From NCBI GenBank assembly GCA_018302205.1, contig JAGVZZ010000040.1, positions 1 through 32,151 on the forward strand: a stretch of DNA of 32,151 nucleotides, in the 5' to 3' direction. Shown here piece after piece: positions 7,705-18,407 of the stretch. A program made the translations under genes and the position numbers. This DNA comes from Candidatus Woesearchaeota archaeon (GTDB lineage: Archaea > Nanobdellota > Nanobdellia > SCGC-AAA011-G17 > GW2011-AR17). How positions within the stretch are numbered: position 1 is the stretch's first letter; each line of letters starts with the position of its first letter. The notes beneath the pieces were generated by a model, which saw nothing but the letters and a program-made list of their open reading frames with translations, was not told the origin of the DNA and made no database searches.

Positions 7705-8922
7705 ATGGAAAAAGAGGAAAGTAAACTTACAGGGTATTTTGAGAATTATTTAAAACAAGAACCCTTATTTATTGATAAAAAAGTTTTACAATCTAATTAT
7801 TATCCTGAAACTATTTTACATAGAGAAGAACAAATTCAAAAAGTTGCTGCTATAATGGCTCCTGCATTAAGAGGAGAGAAACCTTCTAATATGTTTATTT
7901 ATGGAAAAACAGGAAGTGGTAAGACTCTTACTATCAAACATGTTACAGAAAATATGATGGAAATAGCTAAGAGGAATGATTTAAAGGTTAAAATTTTTTA
8001 TTTGAATTGTAAGTTAAAGAGAGTTTCTGATACTGAATATAGGTTAATAGCTGAGTTAGCAAGGGGATTGAATACTGAAATTCCTGCAACAGGTTTGCCA
8101 ACTGATGAAGTTTATAAAATGTTTATTGATACTTTAGAAAAACAAAATATATTAATGATAATTATTTTGGACGAGATTGATCAGTTAGTTTCAAAGGCCG
8201 GTGATCAGATACTTTATAGTTTGACTAGAATCAATTCTGAACTTAAACAAAGTCAAATATCTATTGTTGGAATTTCAAACGATTTAATGTTTACAAATTA
8301 TTTAGATCCAAGAGTTAAAAGTTCATTATCTGAAGAAGAGTTAGTGTTTCCTCCATATAATGCTATTCAACTTAAAGCAATTTTAAACGGAAGAGCTGAG
8401 AAAGCTTTTAGGCCTTCAGCAATTGATCAGGGTGTTTTAGAAAAGTGTGCTGCATTTGCTGCAAGAGAACATGGGGATGCAAGAAGGGCTTTAGAACTTT
8501 TGAGAGTTGCTGGAGAATTAGCTGAAAGAAATGGGTTCACAAAAATTACTATTAATTCTTTAGATGAAGCTGAAGAAAAAATTGAGAAGGATAGAGTTCA
8601 TGAAATTATCACAACTCAACCAAAACAATCACAAGTTGCATTGTTAGCAATCTTTGAAACTGTTAAGGCTGCTGGGGCTAGGCCAGTATTTACTGGGGAT
8701 ATTTATGAATTGTATAAGGATTTATGTAATCGAACAAAGATTAGACCTTTAACTCAAAGAAGGATTTCTGATTTGATTGCTGAATTGGATATGTTAGGGA
8801 TTATTAATGCTAAAGTGATTAGTAAAGGAAGATATGGTAGAACAAGGCAGATTGGTTTAGGAATACCATTATCTGCTGTTCCTCAACTTGAAGGTATTTT
8901 AAGGGAATCTTTAACATTATAA
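7705..8922 (+). CDS. cdc6: Orc1/Cdc6 replication initiator
   Basis: AAA+ with Walker A GKTGSGKTLT, Walker B IIILDEIDQL, sensor 1 IVGISND, sensor 2 GDARRAL, C-terminal wHTH. Confidence 0.97.
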   Translation: MEKEESKLTGYFENYLKQEPLFIDKKVLQSNYYPETILHREEQIQKVAAIMAPALRGEKPSNMFIYGKTGSGKTLTIKHVTENMMEIAKRNDLKVKIFYLNCKLKRVSDTEYRLIAELARGLNTEIPATGLPTDEVYKMFIDTLEKQNILMIIILDEIDQLVSKAGDQILYSLTRINSELKQSQISIVGISNDLMFTNYLDPRVKSSLSEEELVFPPYNAIQLKAILNGRAEKAFRPSAIDQGVLEKCAAFAAREHGDARRALELLRVAGELAERNGFTKITINSLDEAEEKIEKDRVHEIITTQPKQSQVALLAIFETVKAAGARPVFTGDIYELYKDLCNRTKIRPLTQRRISDLIAELDMLGIINAKVISKGRYGRTRQIGLGIPLSAVPQLEGILRESLTL

Positions 8923-8968
8923 TTTGATTATAGTAATTCTTTTAATTGGAGGTTAATTACAATCTAAT

Positions 8969-10444
8969 ATGACAAAGGAGAGATTAATCAGTTATTTTTT
9001 TGAAAGGAATTATATGATTGCACCAGATTTATTTAAAAAAATTCCTGATGATTTTGATTATGATGAATTTGTAAAAAAGAATAATTTACAGAAAGCTGGC
9101 AATGTGGTGTCTTTAAGTGAAGAAATGTTTAATAATTTTGTATACAAATCTAACATTAATCTTAATAATGAAATAATTACCAAAGTTGAAGTTATTGATC
9201 CTTATGTTGATAAACCTAAAAAAAGGGAAGTTAAAGATTTTGTTTTGTATATGAAAGCAAGGTATCATGCTTTGAAAACAATTTTATTACAAAGGAATGA
9301 ATTGAGTACTGCTGTTTCAATAAGTAAAGTACATTCAAAAAAACCTAAAGAAGCTGTTGCTATTATTGGATTAATTTATAAAATTGATAAAACTAAAAAT
9401 GGAAATTATATTCTTGAAATGGAAGATCCTACTGGTATGATTAAAGTAATTATAACTCAAAAGAATGAAGATTTAATTGAAATTATGAATGAATTAGTAC
9501 TTGATGAAGTAGTTGGGATTGTTGGTACTGTTGCAGAGAATGCTATTTTTGTAAAAGAGATTATTTTTCCTGATTTACCTTTAAAGGAATATAAAAAATG
9601 TAGGGATGATGTTTCTGTAGTTTTTCTTTCTGACTTGCATATTGGGAGTAATTTGTTTGCAAAGGAAGAATTTGAAAGATTTATTGATTGGATAAACTTG
9701 GATTTTGGGACTGATGAACAAAAGGAGTATGCTGCAAAAGTTAGATATTTGATTGTATCTGGAGATTTGATTGATGGGGTTGGTATTTATCCTGGGCAAG
9801 AAAAAGAATTGACATTCAAAGATGTTTATGAACAATATAATGAAGTTGCAAGATATTTTTCTAAGATTAGAAAAGATATTACTATTGTTATGGCTGCTGG
9901 TAATCATGATGCATTAAGACTTTCAGAGCCTCAACCTCCATTAAACAGAGATTTTGCAAAAAAGTTATATCAAATAGAGAATGTAATGTTAGTTAATAAT
10001 CCAGCGTTTGTAAGAATTCATAATATGTTTGATATTTTAATTTATCATGGTGCTTCGTTTGATTATTATTTAAATAATATTGATATCTTAAGAAAAGCTG
10101 GTTCGTACGATGCTAGTGATAAAATGATGGAGTTTATTCTTAAAAAAAGGCATTTAACACCTACACACATTTCAAGTATGTATATTCCTGATGTTGAAAA
10201 AGATCCTTTGGTTATTAATAGAATTCCAGATTTTTTTGTAACCGGGCATATTCATCATGATATTAAGATTAGTTCTTATAAGAATATTACTTTGATTGGA
10301 TGTTCTGCTTTTCAGAATATAACTGCATATCAAGAAAAATTGGGGCATACGAATGTTATTCCAGCAAAAGTGCCAGTTGTAAATTTAAAAACAAGAGAAA
10401 TAAAAATAATGGATTTTAGGAATCAAGAAGATCAAGATTCCTGA
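8969..10444 (+). CDS. polB: DNA polymerase D (Pol II) small subunit DP1
   Basis: OB domain then calcineurin-like phosphoesterase motifs SDLHIGS, SGDLIDG, AAGNHDALR, GHIHHD. Confidence 0.96.
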   Translation: MTKERLISYFFERNYMIAPDLFKKIPDDFDYDEFVKKNNLQKAGNVVSLSEEMFNNFVYKSNINLNNEIITKVEVIDPYVDKPKKREVKDFVLYMKARYHALKTILLQRNELSTAVSISKVHSKKPKEAVAIIGLIYKIDKTKNGNYILEMEDPTGMIKVIITQKNEDLIEIMNELVLDEVVGIVGTVAENAIFVKEIIFPDLPLKEYKKCRDDVSVVFLSDLHIGSNLFAKEEFERFIDWINLDFGTDEQKEYAAKVRYLIVSGDLIDGVGIYPGQEKELTFKDVYEQYNEVARYFSKIRKDITIVMAAGNHDALRLSEPQPPLNRDFAKKLYQIENVMLVNNPAFVRIHNMFDILIYHGASFDYYLNNIDILRKAGSYDASDKMMEFILKKRHLTPTHISSMYIPDVEKDPLVINRIPDFFVTGHIHHDIKISSYKNITLIGCSAFQNITAYQEKLGHTNVIPAKVPVVNLKTREIKIMDFRNQEDQDS

Positions 10445-11058
10445 ACTGAAACTAATGCATATTGGCTTATTCTATAGTAATTTTCTATATTTGTTATAGT
10501 TAATCCATAAATCTCTACTGTTTCGCCACTTGCAATTCGTGTTTCGTCACCTTTTGTTGTACCTTTATCATAGATTGTTACTTCAATATTTCCACTACTT
10601 CTACTTTCAGTTAAAAAAACATCTTTGTTTCTAATTGTTGTCTTAGTGTTTTTTGTTAAAATATATTGATTATTTTCAATATGAATATCTTCAATTTTTA
10701 ATGTTACTTTCTGATTATTAATATCTGTAAGATCAATTTTATTTATGCTTATTCTCAAATAATTAACAATTTCTTCTTTTTTTGTTTCGAGTAATTTTCC
10801 TGAAACTTCATCGACTAGTAATATTACTTCTGGAGTTTGTTGAATATCTGAAATAGTAATGCTTCTACCCAAAATTGTTTTAGTTTCACCTTCTGTAAAA
10901 TCGTAATATGGCACTGTGTCTTCTTCTGTAGGTTCAGCAACAGTCATTCCAGTGATATCTACATTACTAATTTCTTCTAGAATTATTGTTTCTGTGCTAC
11001 ATCCTGCTAATAACAGGAATAAAAGAGCTAGGATCATTTTTTTCATATTTTTAGGCAA
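10432..11058 (-). CDS. Putative lipoprotein/secreted protein, unknown function
   Basis: Signal peptide with lipobox MKKMILALLFLLLAGCSTE; beta-rich remainder; 3' end overlaps the DP1 gene by 13 bp. Confidence 0.75.
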   Translation of the reverse strand: MPKNMKKMILALLFLLLAGCSTETIILEEISNVDITGMTVAEPTEEDTVPYYDFTEGETKTILGRSITISDIQQTPEVILLVDEVSGKLLETKKEEIVNYLRISINKIDLTDINNQKVTLKIEDIHIENNQYILTKNTKTTIRNKDVFLTESRSSGNIEVTIYDKGTTKGDETRIASGETVEIYGLTITNIENYYRISQYALVSVQES

Positions 11059-11153
11059 TATTATGCCTTATTTAAGCTTTTTGAAATAGGTTCTTTAAAA
11101 GCTATTTCTAAGTAATATAAAACTTTAATTAAGGTTAATTCTAATTTTTTCAT

Positions 11154-14100
11154 ATGGCTGTATGTAGCACTAGAGTGGAGAATATTTTTTCAAAGATTAA
11201 TGAGGATGTTATGGCTTGTTATGATCTTGCTAATCATGTTAAAAAATTAGGATATGATCCTGATGATTCTGTAAAAATTCCACTTGCAAGAAATATGGCT
11301 GAAAGGGTAGAAGGTTTAATTTCTTCAGTTGCACCAGAAGTTTTAGGTAAGGGGATTCCAGCAAGAATTCAAGAATTAGAACAGCAATTTGGAAGCCAAG
11401 ATTGGAGAGTTGCTTTAGTTATTGCTGAAGAAGTTGCTAGAGAAAAATTTTGTAAATTTAGTGATAAGAAAAAAGCAATTGAAATTGGAATCAGAACTGG
11501 GTTTGCTTATGTTACTGTAGGTGTAGTATCTTCACCATTAGAAGGGTTTATTGAAGTGAAGTTTAGACAGAGGAGAGATAATAGTAAAGAATATTTTGCT
11601 TTAGTTTATGGTGGGCCAATTAGGAGTGCTGGTGGAACTGGTGCTTCTGTTTCTGTATTAATCGCTGATTATGTTAGAAAAAAATTAGGGTATGATCAAT
11701 ATGATGCTACTGAAAAAGAAACTAAACGTGCGTATGCTGAACTTTGTGATTATCATGAGAGAGTTACTAATCTACAATATTTTCCTTCTGAAGAAGAGAT
11801 TGCGTTTTTGATGCAGAACTTGCCTGTGCAGATTGATGGGGATCCTTCTGAAAAATTTGATGTGAGTAATTATAAAGATCTTGATAGGAGAAATTCTAAT
11901 CGGATTAGTAATGGTTTTTGTTTGGTTATGGCTGAATGTTTGTCTTTGAAAGCGCCAAAGGTTTGGAAGCAATTAGCAAAATGGGGTAAAGATATGGATT
12001 TGGAGCAGTGGATGTTCTTTGATGGTTTTGTTAAGTTGCAGAAGGAAGTTAAAGCGCGTGGTGCGAAGGTTGATACAAATGCTGGAGTTAATGTAGCAAA
12101 AGTTTTGCCGGATACAACTTTTATTAAAGATTTAGTTGCGGGTAGGCCTATTTTTACATATCCAATGAGGAATGGTGGTTTTAGGTTAAGATATGGTCGT
12201 GGAAGAGTTTCTGGATTTTCAGCTGATTGTGTTAGTCCTGCTACGATGGTTGCTGTAAATAATTTTATTGCTTGTGGAACACAGTTTAAAACTGAAAGAC
12301 CAGGAAAATCTACAACATTGAATGTTTGTGATACTATTGATGGACCTATTGTTAGATTAAAAAATGGAAATGTTTTACAATTGAATACTTTTGAGGAAGC
12401 AAAAAAACATTTTAAAGAAATTGATGAAATTATTTATATTGGTGATCTTCTGATTAATTGGGGAGATTTTTTAAATCGGGCTCATAAATTATTGCCTTGT
12501 GGGTTTGTAGAAGAATGGTGGATTCATTATGCTAAATTAGTTTTTGAAAAGATTGATTTAGATAAAGGTTATTTAGAAGAATTAGCAAAAGCACCATTAA
12601 AAGTTCATGTGAGTTTTGATTATGCAATTAAATTTTCGGAATTAGGTGTACCATTGTATCCTAGGTATATTTATTACTGGAATACATTGAAGATTGATGA
12701 TTTTTTGAATTTATTTAATACCTTGAAGAATTCTGTTGTAAAAGAAGATAAAATTTTAATTAGCGATTTTTCTGCGAAAAGAAGTTTAGAATTAATTGGT
12801 TGTCCACACGAAGTTGTTACAAATGAGTATATTGTTATTTCTGGAATTCCTGTAAAAGTTTTGAAAGTTAATCTTGGGGATTTTTTAGGGAAGCCTGTTG
12901 GTGAAACGGCCTTGGAAATGGTAAATTCTATTTCTAAATATAAAATTAAAGACAAGGGCGGATATTATATTGGTGCGAGAATGGGACGTCCAGAAAAAGC
13001 TAAAATGCGTAAGATGATTGGGAATCCTCATGTATTATTTCCGGTTGGTGAGGAGGGCGGACGTTTACGAAGTTTTCAAAGTGCATTAGAAGTTGGTAGG
13101 ATTAGTTCACAATTTCCTACTTTTTTATGTGAGAAATGTTCATTAGATACTATACTTAGAGTTTGTGAAAAATGTGGAAGTAGGACTGTTAGAAAATATT
13201 ATTGTCCAGGTTGTGGGAAGTTTGTTATGACTGAACTTTGTGAAATTCATGGTAAAACTAAGAATTCAATTTCTAAATCTATTGATATCAAACATTATTT
13301 TTACAAAAGTTTAGAGCAAATGGGTAGCCGGCAGTATCCTGATTTGGTTAAAGGAATTAGGAGTTTGAGTAGTGTTGAACAAATTCCAGAAAATTTGATG
13401 AAAGGTATTATTAGAGCTAAGTATAATCTTCACGTCAATAAAGATGGAACAGTTAGATATGATATGACTGAGTTACCTTGTACACATTTTAAACCCAAGG
13501 AAGTTGGGACCTCAATAGAGAAACTAAAAGAGATGAGTTATTTTTATGATGTTTATGGTAAAGAGTTAGTAGATGATGATCAAATATTGGAATTATTTGC
13601 GCAAGATGTAATCTTACCTGCGTGTCCAGAATCTCCTGAAGAGGGGGCTGATGAAATTTTGTTTAGGGTTGCTGGGTTTATTGATGAAACTTTAGAAAAG
13701 TTGTACAAAGAAAAACCATTCTATAATTTGAAAACAAAAAGGGATCTTGTGAATCATTTGATTGTTGCAATGAGTCCTCACACTTCCGCGGGGATTGTTT
13801 GTCGGATTGTTGGGTTCTCTAAAATTCAAGGATTGTATGCGCATCCATTATTACATAGTATTATGAGAAGAGATGCTGATGGTGATGAAGCAGGATGTAT
13901 GTTGTTGTTGGATACTTTATTGAATTTTTCTAGAAAATATTTACCAAATTCTCGGGGGATTACACAAGATGCACCATTAGTTTTGACGGGTAGATTAATT
14001 CCATCAGAGGTTGATGATATGGTATTTGATATGGATATAGTTGATAAGTATCCTTTAGAACTTTATGAGGCTGCTGAACAATATAAAAATCCTTGGGATG

Positions 14101-14618
14101 TTAAGGTGAAAAAGCTTGGGGATGTTTTGAATACCGAATGTCAATATGAAGGAATGATGTTTACGCATGATACTGATGATTTCAATAAAGGTGTTTTATG
14201 TAGTTCGTATAAGATTTTACCAACAATGGCAGAAAAAGTTATTGGACAAATGGAAGTTGCTAGAAAATTAAGGGCTGTGGATGAGAATGATGTTGCACGT
14301 TTGATTATCGAAAGACATTTCTTGAGAGATATCAAAGGTAATTTGCGGAAGTTCTCACAGCAATCTTTTAGGTGTGGAAAATGTAATGAGATTTATCGTC
14401 GACCACCGTTAACTGGGATTTGTAAATGTAGTGGGAAGTTAATCTTTACTATTTCTGAAGGTTCGATTACAAAATATATGGACCCTGCTATGGATTTGGC
14501 TGAGAAATATAATTTGCCCCCATATTTGAAACAAACTTTGATGCTTTTGAGAGATAGAATAGAAAGTGTTTTTGGGAAAGAAGAAGCTAAGCAAACGGGT
14601 TTGGGCAAATGGTTCTAG
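11154..14618 (+). CDS. polC: DNA polymerase D (Pol II) large subunit DP2
   Basis: 1154 aa with DP2 hallmarks: FALVYGGPIRSAGGTGASVSVLIADYVR, RRDADGDEAGCMLLLD, Cys-rich zinc modules, C-terminal CGKCNEIYRRPPLTGICKC. Confidence 0.97.
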   Translation: MAVCSTRVENIFSKINEDVMACYDLANHVKKLGYDPDDSVKIPLARNMAERVEGLISSVAPEVLGKGIPARIQELEQQFGSQDWRVALVIAEEVAREKFCKFSDKKKAIEIGIRTGFAYVTVGVVSSPLEGFIEVKFRQRRDNSKEYFALVYGGPIRSAGGTGASVSVLIADYVRKKLGYDQYDATEKETKRAYAELCDYHERVTNLQYFPSEEEIAFLMQNLPVQIDGDPSEKFDVSNYKDLDRRNSNRISNGFCLVMAECLSLKAPKVWKQLAKWGKDMDLEQWMFFDGFVKLQKEVKARGAKVDTNAGVNVAKVLPDTTFIKDLVAGRPIFTYPMRNGGFRLRYGRGRVSGFSADCVSPATMVAVNNFIACGTQFKTERPGKSTTLNVCDTIDGPIVRLKNGNVLQLNTFEEAKKHFKEIDEIIYIGDLLINWGDFLNRAHKLLPCGFVEEWWIHYAKLVFEKIDLDKGYLEELAKAPLKVHVSFDYAIKFSELGVPLYPRYIYYWNTLKIDDFLNLFNTLKNSVVKEDKILISDFSAKRSLELIGCPHEVVTNEYIVISGIPVKVLKVNLGDFLGKPVGETALEMVNSISKYKIKDKGGYYIGARMGRPEKAKMRKMIGNPHVLFPVGEEGGRLRSFQSALEVGRISSQFPTFLCEKCSLDTILRVCEKCGSRTVRKYYCPGCGKFVMTELCEIHGKTKNSISKSIDIKHYFYKSLEQMGSRQYPDLVKGIRSLSSVEQIPENLMKGIIRAKYNLHVNKDGTVRYDMTELPCTHFKPKEVGTSIEKLKEMSYFYDVYGKELVDDDQILELFAQDVILPACPESPEEGADEILFRVAGFIDETLEKLYKEKPFYNLKTKRDLVNHLIVAMSPHTSAGIVCRIVGFSKIQGLYAHPLLHSIMRRDADGDEAGCMLLLDTLLNFSRKYLPNSRGITQDAPLVLTGRLIPSEVDDMVFDMDIVDKYPLELYEAAEQYKNPWDVKVKKLGDVLNTECQYEGMMFTHDTDDFNKGVLCSSYKILPTMAEKVIGQMEVARKLRAVDENDVARLIIERHFLRDIKGNLRKFSQQSFRCGKCNEIYRRPPLTGICKCSGKLIFTISEGSITKYMDPAMDLAEKYNLPPYLKQTLMLLRDRIESVFGKEEAKQTGLGKWF

Positions 14619-15016
14619 AGTAATTTTCTATGCATACTAACATCGTCTTCCATTACAACTTCTTCTTTTGGAATTTGTTGAAATGTTTTTGATTCAATAA
14701 TCTTGAAATATTTTATGGGTTTGCGTTGTTCCTTTGCTTGTTTAATTTCTGCTAAAACTCCGTCTGAGACTTCTCCAAATATCCAAAGTTCGGCTGCAAT
14801 ACCTACCAATGTATTGTTTGCTCTTCGAATAATATTTCTGTCTACAGTATCATTAAGAAAATAGCCAAAAGCTTGAAATGGATTTAGTGGTGTATAACCT
14901 TGTTTTAATGTAAATGTGCAAATTTGTTCTTTCATAAAAAAATTTCTTTTTGAAAGTGCTGTAAATGCTATTGGCATTTGTTCTTTTTGTTCTAAAGCAA
15001 TATGGTTGAATGTCAT
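14615..15016 (-). CDS. Hypothetical protein, possibly nucleoside 2-deoxyribosyltransferase-like fold
   Basis: 133 aa; ELWIFGEVSDGVLAEIKQAKEQRKPIKYFKI resembles the C-terminal motif of that fold; stop overlaps the DP2 stop (CTAG). Confidence 0.6.
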   Translation of the reverse strand: MTFNHIALEQKEQMPIAFTALSKRNFFMKEQICTFTLKQGYTPLNPFQAFGYFLNDTVDRNIIRRANNTLVGIAAELWIFGEVSDGVLAEIKQAKEQRKPIKYFKIIESKTFQQIPKEEVVMEDDVSMHRKLL

Positions 15017-15056
15017 AATGAAATTAAAGTTAGTTTATTATTAAGTATTATTATAG

Positions 15057-16196
15057 TTAAGACTGCATTTCTTTTAATTTTTGTTCTAGTTTTTGATATC
15101 TTTTGGGATCGAATATATCTTGAGTTAATGAACCATGGCCAGTTGTAATACAATGTAATGTTACCCCTAATATTGTTGAAATATCCACTACGTGTATATT
15201 ACTTGGAGGATTTGTTAAAGGTATTGAGTTTGAAACAACCATTTCTAAATTTAATTCTTTAGTTAAGTTTACAGCATACAGTCTTTCCATTGCCCCATCA
15301 CTAAAAACTGGGTGGGCTGCGACTCCAATTATTTTTGGAATTCCTAATGCTTTTAATGCTCTTGCACATTTTTCCATTGTACCACAAGAATCAGCAATGT
15401 CATCATAAATTATTGCGAGTTCTGTTTCTGAAGGTTTTATTCCCTCTTCAAAATAAACTTTCATGTCTCCTATTACTCCAGCTCTTGGACGTCTTTTTCT
15501 ACATAGGCCTAAGAATAATGATTCTAAATCTTTAGCAGTTATTTCTGCACGTTCACCACCACCAAAATCTGGTGATACAACTCCGAATTTTAAATTTCCT
15601 TCTGGGTTGAATTTTCTTTGTAAGTAACTTGTTAGTGCTACTCTTGATGTCGGGGTTTCTGTATACATTCCTCTGGGAATAAATCCTTTGTATTGTTGAA
15701 AATGTGGATCTACAGTTACTAATTGTTTGTATCCTGCGGCTTGTAAAAGACTTAATGTTAATCTTGCTGAGATTGGTTCTCTTTTTTCTGCTCCGGTTTT
15801 TTTATCTGTGGTTCTTCTATCTTGTCTTTGATAAGGCATATGGGGCATAACTAAATTAATTCTATCGGCACCAGCTTCTCTACAGGCATCAGCAATTAAA
15901 CAAGCTCTCATAATTGGAACATTTGCATCATAAACTATTATTCCCTCTCTGGAAACTACAGGGCTTACAAAAACATATACATCTCTTCCTCTAACTGTCG
16001 TTTTTATTTCTGGTGTTAACTCTCCATTTCTTTGGATTGTTGTTACTAAATCAGATGGATAGAATTCTCTTAATCCTCCAGGAATTCTTAATCTTTTTAT
16101 TTTAGAATAATCTCCTAAAACTTTATGAGTATCTTTAGCTAGTTGTGTAGAAAATTCATCAGGAAGAAAAACTACCTTTTTGAATGGGTCAACCAT
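15057..16196 (-). CDS. prs: Ribose-phosphate pyrophosphokinase (PRPP synthetase)-like
   Basis: DACREAGADRINLVMPHMPYQRQDRRTTDKKTGAEKREPISARLTLSLLQAAGYKQLVTVDPHFQQ; PRPP loop-like VIYDDIADSCGTMEKCARALKALG. Confidence 0.92.
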   Translation of the reverse strand: MVDPFKKVVFLPDEFSTQLAKDTHKVLGDYSKIKRLRIPGGLREFYPSDLVTTIQRNGELTPEIKTTVRGRDVYVFVSPVVSREGIIVYDANVPIMRACLIADACREAGADRINLVMPHMPYQRQDRRTTDKKTGAEKREPISARLTLSLLQAAGYKQLVTVDPHFQQYKGFIPRGMYTETPTSRVALTSYLQRKFNPEGNLKFGVVSPDFGGGERAEITAKDLESLFLGLCRKRRPRAGVIGDMKVYFEEGIKPSETELAIIYDDIADSCGTMEKCARALKALGIPKIIGVAAHPVFSDGAMERLYAVNLTKELNLEMVVSNSIPLTNPPSNIHVVDISTILGVTLHCITTGHGSLTQDIFDPKRYQKLEQKLKEMQS

Positions 16197-16267
16197 AATT
16201 TAATTTTTGTATTTCTGTTTATATTCTTTTTGTAGTTTTAGAATTCAATTAAAAAAATAAAATAATT

Positions 16268-16543
16268 TTATAGTAAAGTTTTAATCTTTTCAATGTGTTC
16301 AGCAATTCTGTTTCCACATTCTGTTAGTTCAATTGTTTTAATTCTTCCATTTTTTTGGAATGAAACTAACTTTGACTTTTCCATTTCTTGTAATATTTTA
16401 ACCGCATGTGAGTATGTACAATCAACTTCCTTCGCAAGCACGCTTCCGTATTTGTTTCTTGTGTTTTGTCTAAGTGCGACTAAAATCATAGCAGGTTTTC
16501 TTCTGAAGAAAACTTCGAAAATTTCTTTGTCCTTTTTTGGCAT
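16268..16543 (-). CDS. Winged-helix (MarR-like) transcriptional regulator
   Basis: 91 aa: GSVLAKEVDCTYSHAVKILQEMEKSKLVSFQKNGRIKTIELTECGNRIAEHI. Confidence 0.75.
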   Translation of the reverse strand: MPKKDKEIFEVFFRRKPAMILVALRQNTRNKYGSVLAKEVDCTYSHAVKILQEMEKSKLVSFQKNGRIKTIELTECGNRIAEHIEKIKTLL

Positions 16544-16742
16544 TTTACTTCTCTCCCATTCACTCTCTTTTTCTCTATTTTATCGATAATATAATGGTTG
16601 TATTTAAACATTGTGCTGTAGCTATTGTAAAGTGGTTTTTCGAGAGTATAATTTCGATTACAATCATTCGGTTGAAAAGGGTAAACTGTTATGCTTCGAA
16701 ATTTTGGAAATGTTTTTAAGGAAATGGGTTTTATTTAAGAGT

Positions 16743-18058
16743 ATGATTGATATCAGACTTGTTAGGGAGCATCCTGAGTTGTTCTTGAAATGTTATAAGT
16801 TTATGAAAAAACCTCAGTTGATCGATTCTTTTAATGAACTTGTTGATAAAGATAAAAAATTAAGAAGTATTAAGGGGGATTTGGATCTGCTAAGGAGTTC
16901 TAGGAATACTTTATCTGAAGAGATTAACAAGTTGAAGAAGGTTGGAAAGGATATTGCTGGTGTTATTAAGAAAGTCAAGTCATTACCAGAGGATATTAAG
17001 AAGAAAGAAGAGGAATATAGTTCTGTTGAAAACAGAATGAATGAGATTCTGTTGATATTACCAAACTTGATTCATGAAAATGTGCCTTATGGTGAATCTG
17101 AGAAGAATAATGTTCAAATTAAGAAGTCTGGGAAGTTGCCTAAGTTTGATTTCCCTGTAAAGAATCATGTTGAAATCCTTGAGAATTTGGGGTTAGTTGA
17201 TTTTGAAGCTTCATCTAAAGTAATTGGAAATGGTTTTTATTATTTGAAAGGGGATTTAGGATTATTGAATCAAGCATTGATACGGTTTGCTATTGATTAT
17301 ATGGCTGAGAAGGGGTATGAGTATATTGAACCCCCATTAATGTTGAAGAAAGAAATATTGATGGCTGCTGTGGATAAGAATGTTTTTGAGAATTCTGTTT
17401 ATCAAATTGAAAATGAGAATGCTGCGTTGATTGGGACTAGTGAGTTTGCAGTCTTAGGGATGCATGTGAATGAAGTTATTGATGTTCCAAAGAAATATTT
17501 TGCATATTCTATGTGTTTCAGACAAGAAATTGGGGCGCATGGGATTAATGAGAAGGGATTATGGAGAACGCATCAGTTCAATAAAGTTGAGCAGTTTATT
17601 TTTTGTTCAAAAGAGCAATCATGGAAGTTTTATGATGAGTTGTTGAAGAATACTGAAGGGATCTTTCAAGCTTTAGAATTGCCTTACAGAGTTATTGAAA
17701 TATGTACTGGTGATTTGGCTCTGTGGAAAGCTAGGAGTGCGGATGTTGAAGTTTGGAGGCCTACATTGAATGCTTATGGTGAAGTTGCTTCATTATCTAA
17801 TTGTACTGATTATCAAGCTAGGAACTTGAATATTCGTTATGAAGGGAAAGAAGGAAGAGAAAAGCTAGGAACTTGAATATTCGTTATGAAGGGAAAGAAG
17901 GAAGAGAAGTTGTGCATACTTTGAATAATACTGCTTTGGCCACTTCACGGGCTATGGTTGCAATCGTTGAAAATAATCAGCAAAAAGATGGGACTGTTTT
18001 AATTCCGAAAGTTTTGCAGAAGTATATGGGTGGAAAGAAAGTTTTGAAGAAAGTTTAG
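16743..18058 (+). pseudogene. serS: Seryl-tRNA synthetase, disrupted by a 47-bp tandem duplication (frameshift)
   Basis: MIDIRLVREHPELF N-terminal coiled coil; motif 2 FRQEIGAHGINEKGLWRTHQFNKVEQF; motif 3 [37 protein letters not shown] lies in another frame after the duplication. Removing 47 bp leaves 1269 nt, exactly 423 in-frame codons including stop. Confidence 0.93.
17815..17908. repeat. Perfect 47-bp tandem direct duplication
   Basis: aagctaggaacttgaatattcgttatgaagggaaagaaggaagagaa at 17815-17861 and again at 17862-17908. Confidence 0.98.
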
Positions 18059-18100
18059 CTGTTTTTAGAAAGGTTTATATAGGTATATTTTTCTTTTTTT

Positions 18101-18346
18101 GTGATGGTAGATTATGAGTTATCTAGAAGAGAATTTGGTTCGGCTCCTTTGTATGATCTTGCAAGGGTTGTTTTATGGGGTGCATATAAATTCTGCGAGA
18201 ATTTGGATTTGACTAGTATAGTAGAAAGAAGAGGGTTATTAGTGGGTTCTAAGGATAATAGTTCAATTGATGTTTTGTGTTATGTTCCTGAAGAATCACC
18301 TGTCTTGGATAGAAGAGCCTTTTTATGTTTTAGATCAAAAGATTAG
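18101..18346 (+). CDS. Small hypothetical protein
   Basis: 81 aa (GTG 18101 or ATG 18104); TATA-like tttatata about 30 bp upstream. Confidence 0.5.
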   Translation: MMVDYELSRREFGSAPLYDLARVVLWGAYKFCENLDLTSIVERRGLLVGSKDNSSIDVLCYVPEESPVLDRRAFLCFRSKD

Positions 18347-18407
18347 AAAGGTTAGTGTTTGGATGTTGAAGAAAGTTTTATAATCTTTGATTGTTTATTT
18401 GATTATT

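Noticed and set aside
11154-14618. Intein in PolD large subunit
   Set aside because: Length 1154 aa is normal for an intein-free DP2; no intein splice-block motifs seen, and the DADGDEAGC catalytic region is contiguous.
17873-18058. Separate 61-aa gene after serS
   Set aside because: It is the SerRS motif 3/C-terminus displaced by the 47-bp duplication.
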